Translations under genes and position numbers: made by a program
The notes under the pieces: model-generated
Told to the model about the DNA's origin: nothing
Seen by the model: the letters and a program-made list of their open reading frames with translations, nothing else
Databases searched by the model: none
In this document: in pieces, positions 51,286 to 56,752 of the stretch
How positions within the stretch are numbered: the first letter of the stretch is position 1
How the letters are laid out: the number at the start of each line of letters is the position of its first letter
NCBI GenBank assembly: GCA_022572185.1
Contig: JACZWL010000018.1
Span: forward strand, 1-56,752
Length of the DNA: 56,752 nt
Source: Pseudomonadota bacterium
Lineage (GTDB): Bacteria; Pseudomonadota; Gammaproteobacteria; Steroidobacterales; Woeseiaceae
Direction of reading: 5' to 3'

Positions 51286-52692
51286 GTGAACGAACCAGCT
51301 AAAAGCCTTGAGATTGCACTCGATGAGTTGAACGAACTCCTCGGCGACAGATTAAGCATCAGCGATGCAGTCCGCGATCACCACTCACACGACGAATCGT
51401 GGCATCCGGCACGACCTCCCGACGCTGTCTGTTTTGTGAACAGTGCTGAGGAGGTTTCCAGGACGATTGCCATATGCAGCAGGCACAGAATACCTGTCAT
51501 CGCCTTTGGTACTGGCACCGGACTGGAAGGCGGCACTGTCGCCCATAAGGGCGGAATTTGTATCGATACTTCGAAAATGAATGCCATTCTTCAGGTAAAC
51601 GCAGAGGATATGGATTGCACGGTCCAGGCGGGCGTCACCCGAAAGCAACTTGACAACTATTTGCACGATAGCGGATTGTTTTTTCCGATTGACCCCGGTG
51701 CAGATGCCTCTCTTGGCGGAATGGCGGCGACACGCGCATCGGGTACCAACGCTGTCCGCTATGGCACCATGCGGGAAAACGTTTTATCGCTGAAAGCTGT
51801 GATGGCAGACGGCAGCATCGTCACAACGGGCCATCGTGCCAGAAAATCCGCAGCGGGCTACGACCTCACTCATCTTTTTATCGGGTCAGAAGGAACACTC
51901 GGAATCATTGTTGAACTGACCTTGCGCCTGCACGGCAAACCAGAGGCAATTTCATCCGCAAGGGTCTATTTCGACGATGTCGACGGCGCCGTCAATACGG
52001 CGATTCAGACCATACAGTTTGGTATCCCTATCGCGCGCGTTGAACTGCTCGATGCGGCCCAGATGAAAGCAATCAATCAGTACTCCGGAACCAGCTATCC
52101 GGAAAAAGTTGCACTTTTTCTCGAGTTTCACGGCAGTCACGCGTCAGTAAAGGAACAAGCAGAAATCGTTGGTGAAATCTGCACAGATCTTGGGGGTTCC
52201 GACTTTGAATGGACAGCCTACGAAGAAGAACGGCGTGAAATGTGGGACGCGCGACACTCCGCAGCTTACGCCGCCATGGCGGTCAAACCTTCTGCAAAAA
52301 CATATGCCACCGATGTCTGTGTACCGATTTCGCGTCTGGCAGACTGCATCCGCGAGACTCGCGACGATGTAGAGAGAAGTGCCGACATAACATCATTTCT
52401 CCTTGGCCATATCGGCGACGGAAACTTTCACTATGTCTTTCTTATCGATCCTGATGACCCGGCGGAATACGAACTAGTACAACAACTGAGTGAGCGAATG
52501 GTGCAGCGGGCGATTCGCATGGGCGGCACCTGCACCGGCGAGCATGGTATCGGGCTGGGCAAGCGAAAATTCTTGCAGCTGGAATTCGGGGAAGAGGCGG
52601 TCGCGCTGATGCGGACCATTAAGTCTGCCATGGATCCTCACGATATCCTGAATCCCGGCAAACTGTTGCCAGCAGAGCAAGCGCGACCTTAG
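51286..52692 (+). CDS. FAD-binding oxidoreductase (D-lactate dehydrogenase/GlcD-like)
   Basis: This 468-residue protein has a PCMH-type FAD domain (FGTGTGLEGGTVAHKGGICID, then GADASLGGMAATRASGTNAVRYG) and the FAD-oxidase C-terminal domain with LLGHIGDGNFH and GTCTGEHGIGLGK, whose histidines bind metal. That set is characteristic of D-lactate, D-2-hydroxyglutarate and glycolate dehydrogenases. The start is GTG; a nearby ATG at 51254 is out of frame and stops quickly. It has no iron-sulfur partner gene here, so it is closer to single-subunit LDHD. It may oxidise a D-2-hydroxy acid to a 2-oxo acid, possibly for the aminotransferase downstream. Confidence 0.88.
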   Translation: MNEPAKSLEIALDELNELLGDRLSISDAVRDHHSHDESWHPARPPDAVCFVNSAEEVSRTIAICSRHRIPVIAFGTGTGLEGGTVAHKGGICIDTSKMNAILQVNAEDMDCTVQAGVTRKQLDNYLHDSGLFFPIDPGADASLGGMAATRASGTNAVRYGTMRENVLSLKAVMADGSIVTTGHRARKSAAGYDLTHLFIGSEGTLGIIVELTLRLHGKPEAISSARVYFDDVDGAVNTAIQTIQFGIPIARVELLDAAQMKAINQYSGTSYPEKVALFLEFHGSHASVKEQAEIVGEICTDLGGSDFEWTAYEEERREMWDARHSAAYAAMAVKPSAKTYATDVCVPISRLADCIRETRDDVERSADITSFLLGHIGDGNFHYVFLIDPDDPAEYELVQQLSERMVQRAIRMGGTCTGEHGIGLGKRKFLQLEFGEEAVALMRTIKSAMDPHDILNPGKLLPAEQARP

Positions 52693-52712
52693 GGGTGCTT
52701 CGATCTATGCGT

Positions 52713-52961
52713 ATGAAAAATTTTCTTTGCATGATCTTGGCGGCCTTCTTCGTTGCCCAGGAAGTTGGTAACACGCCTGAAACACTTCATGACGGTCTGT
52801 GGGCTTGGCTGCCTGATTCGATACTCGAGCGGATTCAGGCGAACAGGCTACCGCCCTTTGCAAAGATTAAGGCGTACGATTACGGGATCCGAATCCCTGC
52901 TTATGCCTCCGCTGCGGGCATCTATACTTGCGTATCCACTTCGTCATGCGTGACGGCGTGA
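52713..52961 (+). CDS. Dubious small ORF or gene fragment
   Basis: An 82-residue frame starts MKNFLCMILAAFFVAQE, which looks like a weak signal peptide or membrane start. It continues LPDSILERIQANRLPPF, which has folded-protein character. It starts 21 bases after the FAD oxidase stop and overlaps the minus-strand remnant by 40 bases. I do not recognise a family, and it may be a fragment of a longer lost gene. Confidence 0.3.
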   Translation: MKNFLCMILAAFFVAQEVGNTPETLHDGLWAWLPDSILERIQANRLPPFAKIKAYDYGIRIPAYASAAGIYTCVSTSSCVTA

Positions 52962-53230
52962 TTTACAGTCTCGACAACAACAGCACAGCCGCACTCAAAG
53001 TTACTGCTGAAGTATTTTCGCCATGACTTCCCGGTCGATATGGCATTGCCCATGCAGCGAACCTTGAATGCGCCAATGGGTTGCAGGTTTTCGAGTTTGA
53101 GGTAAATCTCGTCCGCTCTGTCGTGAAGATTGAGGCGCAGCAGAGGTGTTCGAATGATGTATGGCGCGAGCAAATTTCCGGCCGCGCGAATTTCTTGCAG
53201 TGTCGGGGCAGTGAGAGTTGTGGCGGGCAT
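52922..53230 (-). pseudogene. 5' fragment of a threonine ammonia-lyase (IlvA-like) gene
   Basis: The frame from 53230 reads IRAAGNLLAPYIIRTPLLRL, then EIYLKLENLQPIGAFKVR, the N-terminal part of PLP-dependent threonine dehydratases, including the cofactor lysine region (usual S-FK-R is AFKVR). Homology stops after about 64 residues (CMGNAI). The following codons to the stop at 52922 show no family match, and the other 250 or so residues are absent. It is therefore a truncated gene, not a small functional one. Confidence 0.7.
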
Positions 53231-53447
53231 GTCCGGATCTTGGTTAACCGCAAGCAACAAATTAGACGTTTTGAAAGCTCGGATCAATCAAATCTTCCGA
53301 GTGAGGATAAACGCTGCAACGGATACATGGATAGCATGACGGGAATTGCTGTTTTTCAATATTTGTCATGTTTGGTTTGGCATCAGGCGCCGCTTGACGG
53401 CGCATATCATCTGGCTGGTTTCGTCCTGCCGGATGCCGGGAGTTCTT

Positions 53448-54614
53448 ATGAAATGGCCAGCGGATAGGATCACACAAAGCTCACCAAAGAGCTTCGGGAT
53501 GTACGAAAAAGCCATGGAATATATGGCTCAGGGCAAGGATGTTATTCATCTTGAGGTCGGCCGGCCGAATTTCGATACGCCATTGCATATCAAGGAGGCT
53601 GCCAAGAAAGCACTCGATGACGGAATTGTGCATTACGGAGAGTTTCCCGGAGACTCCAAGCTTCGTGAAGCGCTCTCGGGCAAACTCAAGTCGCTTAACA
53701 AGCTCGACGTATCACCCGACGAGGTTCTGGTCACCAATGGTCTTACTCATGCTGCCTATGCGGTCTTCATGGCGGCACTGGATGAGGGTGATGAGGTTAT
53801 TCTGTTGGAGCCCTATTATCCCCAGCATATCAATAAGATAGAGCTGTCTGGCGGCAAGATTATCACGGCACCCCTGGACAGGGAGAACGGTTTTCAGGTA
53901 GATCGAACGGCGATCGAATCGCGAATTACTGAGAAGACACGAATGATCTGTATCGTTAACCCGGCCAATCCAACCGGCAGGGTTTTCAGTCTTGACGAAC
54001 TCAAAATCATTGCCGATTTGGCCATAGAGCACGATTTGCTGGTAATAAGTGATGAGGTTTATGAGCAGATTACTTACGACGGTCACCAACATATCAGCAT
54101 TGCTTCGCTACCCGGAATGTGGGAGCGGACATTCAGTTGTTTCGCCTACACCAAAGCGTTTGCGATGGATGGATGGAGATTGGGTTACGTAGTTTGCAAA
54201 AAGGAATTCATGCCCGCGTTGCTGAAGATCACCGTAAACGATGTCGCTCATGTCAACGTATTTATTCAGGCAGGCGCTTACGCCGCAATTACCGGCCCAC
54301 AAGACTGTCTCGCTGAAATGCTGCAAGAGGATGCCCGCCGCAGAGATCTGGTATGCCGGCGCCTGAACGAAATAAAAGGAATTGTATGCCCGTCGCCACA
54401 GGGAACCATTTATGCATTTCCCGATGTCAGTGCGATCGGCAAGCCGTCGCTGCAGATAGCGGAGGAGATATTGGCGGAGACCTATGTCGTTACGGAGGAC
54501 GGCGCATTTTATGGATCCACGGGCGAAGGGCATCTGCGCATTTGCTTCGGTGCCGAGCCTTACGAAAGGTTAGAGCAAGCCATGGATCGGCTGCAAGAAT
54601 ATTTCGAAAAATGA
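53448..54614 (+). CDS. Class I/II PLP-dependent aminotransferase
   Basis: This 388-residue fold-type I aminotransferase has NPANPTG (171-177), Asp202 and Tyr205 in SDEVYEQ, and the PLP lysine Lys236 in YTKAFAMDGWRLGY. It also has the substrate arginine region LRICFG near the C-terminus. The pattern fits aspartate/aromatic aminotransferases of the I-gamma group. I chose the ATG at 53448 behind CGGGAG; upstream starts add residues from the degraded region. It is next to a sodium symporter-family transporter, so it may deaminate an imported amino acid. Confidence 0.9.
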   Translation: MKWPADRITQSSPKSFGMYEKAMEYMAQGKDVIHLEVGRPNFDTPLHIKEAAKKALDDGIVHYGEFPGDSKLREALSGKLKSLNKLDVSPDEVLVTNGLTHAAYAVFMAALDEGDEVILLEPYYPQHINKIELSGGKIITAPLDRENGFQVDRTAIESRITEKTRMICIVNPANPTGRVFSLDELKIIADLAIEHDLLVISDEVYEQITYDGHQHISIASLPGMWERTFSCFAYTKAFAMDGWRLGYVVCKKEFMPALLKITVNDVAHVNVFIQAGAYAAITGPQDCLAEMLQEDARRRDLVCRRLNEIKGIVCPSPQGTIYAFPDVSAIGKPSLQIAEEILAETYVVTEDGAFYGSTGEGHLRICFGAEPYERLEQAMDRLQEYFEK

Positions 54615-54700
54615 ATTCTGCTTGGTGTCGGATTGCCGATAACCGTTGAGTAAACTGCTCTATTCGAAGCCATCTGGTTCACGTTCCCGAGGACAATTCC

Positions 54701-56083
54701 ATGGATAAATCACTCGACACTGCTTTCAAGCACGAAAAATGGTCATCGGGGACTGCATTCCTGCTTGCCACCATCGGAGCAGCCGTCGGGCTGGGAAATC
54801 TGTGGCGTTTTCCCTTCATGGCCGGCCAAAACGGTGGCGGTGCGTTTGTCCTGATTTATATCGGCTTCGTCGTATTTCTGAGTGTACCAATCATAGCCGC
54901 CGAGCTCGCGATTGGGCGGCGCGGCCAGGGCAGCCCTATCTCGACGATGCGCAAACTGTCGAGCGAGGCAGGCGCGAGCGCTTCATGGCATGCTATTGGC
55001 TGGCTCAGCATTGCCGTTCCGCTAATCGGCCTCAGCTTTTACAGTGTCGTGGCGGGCTGGTCGATCGACTACATCGTGCAAGCTGCGGTGAATGCTTTTT
55101 CACAGTTCAGCGGCGCTGACTCTGAACGTGCATTCAATGAAATGCTGTCATCGCCATTACGGTTATTGTTTTTCCACACGTTGTTCCTTACCACTGCCGT
55201 TTTTATCGTCGCACGCGGCATCGGCAACGGTATCGAGCTCATCGCCAAGTTCATGATGCCGGGTTTGTTTGTGATACTTATCGGCCTCGCAATCAATTCT
55301 GTGATAAACGCCGACATCAGCCGCGGGCTGGAGTTTCTGTTCAGTCCGGATATCAGCAAGATCACGCCTAAAGTCGTGTTTCTTGCAATGGGGCAAGCGT
55401 TTTTTTCCGTCGCAATAGGTGTGGGCGTAATGATTACGTACGGAGCCTATGTCCCTAAGCAGATATCCCTGCCAAAAGCGGCGCTGACGATTGCGCTGGC
55501 TGATACTGCCGTAGCGCTGTTAGCCGGCATCGTCATTTTTCCACTGGTATTTTCGCATGGCCTTGATCCTGCCGGTGGACCGGGTTTGATATTTGTCACG
55601 CTCCCGGTGGCATTTGGCAACATGCCGGGCGGGCATATCGTGGGTCTTTTGTTTTTTATCTTGTTGTTTTTTGCGGCATTCTCAAGCGTGATCGGAATGC
55701 TGGAACCGGTAGTATCCTGGCTGGAGGAGCATAAGGCATTTTCCCGCCCAAAAATGGCAATTCTCGCTGGAAGCTGTGGATGGGTGCTGGGTATCGCAGC
55801 TTTACTGTCTTTCAATGTCTGGTCGGATTTGAAATTACTGAGCTTCGTGCCACTGTTGGAGGGGAAAGGAATTTTCGAACTGCTCGATTTTCTCGTATCT
55901 AATCTGATGCTCCCTTTTAATGCGTTGCTCATCGCAGTCTTTGCCGGCTGGATAATGTCGAAAAAAGCAATCCTGGACGAGCTCGGTTTGCAGAACAAAG
56001 TGCTTATTGGGTACCTGCGTTTTATTCTTCGATATGTCGCACCCGTGGTCATCGGCCTGATCTTCTACACCAGTCTGACCTGA
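54701..56083 (+). CDS. Sodium:neurotransmitter symporter family (SNF/NSS) transporter
   Basis: This 460-residue membrane protein has the NSS first helix IGAAVGLGNLWRFPFMAGQNGGGAF (given here as residues about 25-50) that forms the sodium and substrate sites in LeuT. About eleven or twelve helices follow. Bacterial members import amino acids such as leucine, tryptophan, tyrosine or alanine with sodium. It starts 86 bases after the aminotransferase on the same strand, so uptake and transamination of one amino acid is a natural pairing. The specific amino acid is unknown. Confidence 0.93.
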   Translation: MDKSLDTAFKHEKWSSGTAFLLATIGAAVGLGNLWRFPFMAGQNGGGAFVLIYIGFVVFLSVPIIAAELAIGRRGQGSPISTMRKLSSEAGASASWHAIGWLSIAVPLIGLSFYSVVAGWSIDYIVQAAVNAFSQFSGADSERAFNEMLSSPLRLLFFHTLFLTTAVFIVARGIGNGIELIAKFMMPGLFVILIGLAINSVINADISRGLEFLFSPDISKITPKVVFLAMGQAFFSVAIGVGVMITYGAYVPKQISLPKAALTIALADTAVALLAGIVIFPLVFSHGLDPAGGPGLIFVTLPVAFGNMPGGHIVGLLFFILLFFAAFSSVIGMLEPVVSWLEEHKAFSRPKMAILAGSCGWVLGIAALLSFNVWSDLKLLSFVPLLEGKGIFELLDFLVSNLMLPFNALLIAVFAGWIMSKKAILDELGLQNKVLIGYLRFILRYVAPVVIGLIFYTSLT

Positions 56084-56201
56084 GCAAGCAAGGCTTTCCT
56101 GTTCCCGCTGTGTTTGGGACAGAGGAATGTTTCAGGCCGCGGTTACTGCCCGGCCACCATCTTGAAGCTGGCGCCAGCCCGCTGGATGCTTTCGGCCGAA
56201 A

Positions 56202-56752
56202 TCACGGATTGAAGCCGACGGCGTCGCCAATGTGGATCGTCAGGATCAGGAAGACAGCCGCCATCGCAAAAAGCTTCAGTAACAGCGGCCCTGTGAATCT
56301 GACCCAGGCGCCGTAGGGAATCCTGCCGAGCGCCAGGGCCCCCATGACCAGTGCACTGGTCGGGACGATCATATTTGTGAAGCCGTCACCAAACTGGTAG
56401 GCCAATACGGCCGTCTGCTGCGGGACGCCGGTGAGTGTTGCGAGCGGCGACATGATCGGCATCGTTACAAATGCCTGGCCGCTGCCGGAAGGAATAAAGA
56501 AGTTGCAGATCGTCTGCACGACGAGCATGCCCAGCGCAGATACTTCCGCTCCGAAATTCTTAAGCAGATTCGCGAGGGCATTGATGATGGTATCGATGAC
56601 GCGACCGTCGGAGAGCACGACCTCGATCGTTCGCGCAAACCCGACCATCAAAGCCGCTGCAGTCATTTCTGCAGCACCCTTGATGAATGTGCGACTCGTT
56701 TCGCCAGCCGGAATCCGTGCGATCAATGCGGTGAGCAGACCGATGCCGAGAA
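56202..56752 (-). CDS. YfcC/DcuC-type carrier, 5' end beyond window
   Basis: About 183 C-terminal residues are present, and the frame stays open to the right edge. NFFIPSGSGQAFVTMPIMSPLA (residues spanning a re-entrant loop) and YQFGDGFTNMIVPTSALVMG are signatures of the YfcC family, related to arginine/ornithine and C4-dicarboxylate carriers. At least four membrane segments are visible. It is convergent with the NSS transporter, 118 bases away. Family members may carry amino acids, short-chain acids or peptides; substrate unknown. Confidence 0.88.
   Translation of the reverse strand, partial: LGIGLLTALIARIPAGETSRTFIKGAAEMTAAALMVGFARTIEVVLSDGRVIDTIINALANLLKNFGAEVSALGMLVVQTICNFFIPSGSGQAFVTMPIMSPLATLTGVPQQTAVLAYQFGDGFTNMIVPTSALVMGALALGRIPYGAWVRFTGPLLLKLFAMAAVFLILTIHIGDAVGFNP

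Larger units (their letters stand above)
52693..53447. other. Degraded region between dehydrogenase and aminotransferase genes
   Basis: No intact gene is convincing here. A dubious 83-codon plus frame (52713-52961) and a threonine-dehydratase remnant on the minus strand (52922-53230) overlap at their ends. Coding character breaks down around 53040. The stretch looks like the product of a deletion. Confidence 0.5.

Overview
The window looks like a chromosomal piece of a Gram-negative proteobacterium, probably gammaproteobacterial. It has moderately high GC, two full TonB-dependent outer-membrane receptors, a periplasmic diheme cytochrome c, a Tat signal and an aromatic-acid MFS carrier. It carries about 43 intact or edge-truncated genes and at least three gene remnants. 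Nearly all are catabolic enzymes, transporters or cofactor genes. I see no transposase, integrase, rRNA, CRISPR array or intact tRNA. I also see no stand-alone transcription factor.

Region A (1-14595). A tightly packed minus-strand operon runs from an NCS1-type permease (start 9723) through two tandem PanE-like reductases, an M24 creatinase-like hydrolase, a luciferase-like (LLM) oxidoreductase, a FAH-family enzyme, an M20 amidohydrolase and a kynurenine-formamidase/isatin-hydrolase-type cyclase. It ends in a DRE-TIM metallolyase cut by the window edge. Divergent from it is a molybdenum hydroxylase operon (FAD, 2Fe-2S, CoxG-like and molybdopterin subunits, plus a small unknown protein). I infer a pathway that imports a polar, probably N-containing ring compound, hydroxylates it, opens it and hydrolyses it. 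The exact gene set matches no pathway I know.

Region B (14596-21300). A DJ-1/PfpI protein is followed by a scarred intergenic region with one copy of a hairpin repeat and the last residues of a lost TonB receptor. Then come a BBE-type FAD oxidase, two paralogous metallo-beta-lactamase-fold hydrolases, a second LLM enzyme and a peroxiredoxin-like protein.

Region C (21343-46543), aromatic catabolism. A styrene/indole-monooxygenase-like operon (oxygenase, SDR, MarR-tailed flavin reductase, CrtI-like oxidoreductase) is divergent from a nitrilase-fold protein that lacks the catalytic Cys. Next come a UbiD decarboxylase, an aromatic-acid MFS carrier and a pyruvate-decarboxylase-type TPP enzyme, divergent from TonB receptor 1. 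Then an aldehyde dehydrogenase, and an operon of MFS, Tat-exported FAD oxidase, 3-hydroxyacyl-CoA dehydrogenase and diheme cytochrome c. That operon begins with a truncated UbiD gene and is divergent from TonB receptor 2 plus a second StyA-like monooxygenase. A tRNA 3'-end remnant lies beside the UbiD truncation, which suggests an old recombination junction.

Region D (45587-56752). An EamA transporter follows cofC-fbiC, two key genes of coenzyme F420 synthesis. Then come a CDGSH-cupin fusion, a D-lactate-dehydrogenase-like FAD enzyme, a threonine-dehydratase remnant, a class I aminotransferase, a sodium:neurotransmitter-symporter-family transporter and a partial YfcC-type carrier. F420 made with the help of fbiC/cofC could serve the LLM enzymes of regions A and B; this is inference.
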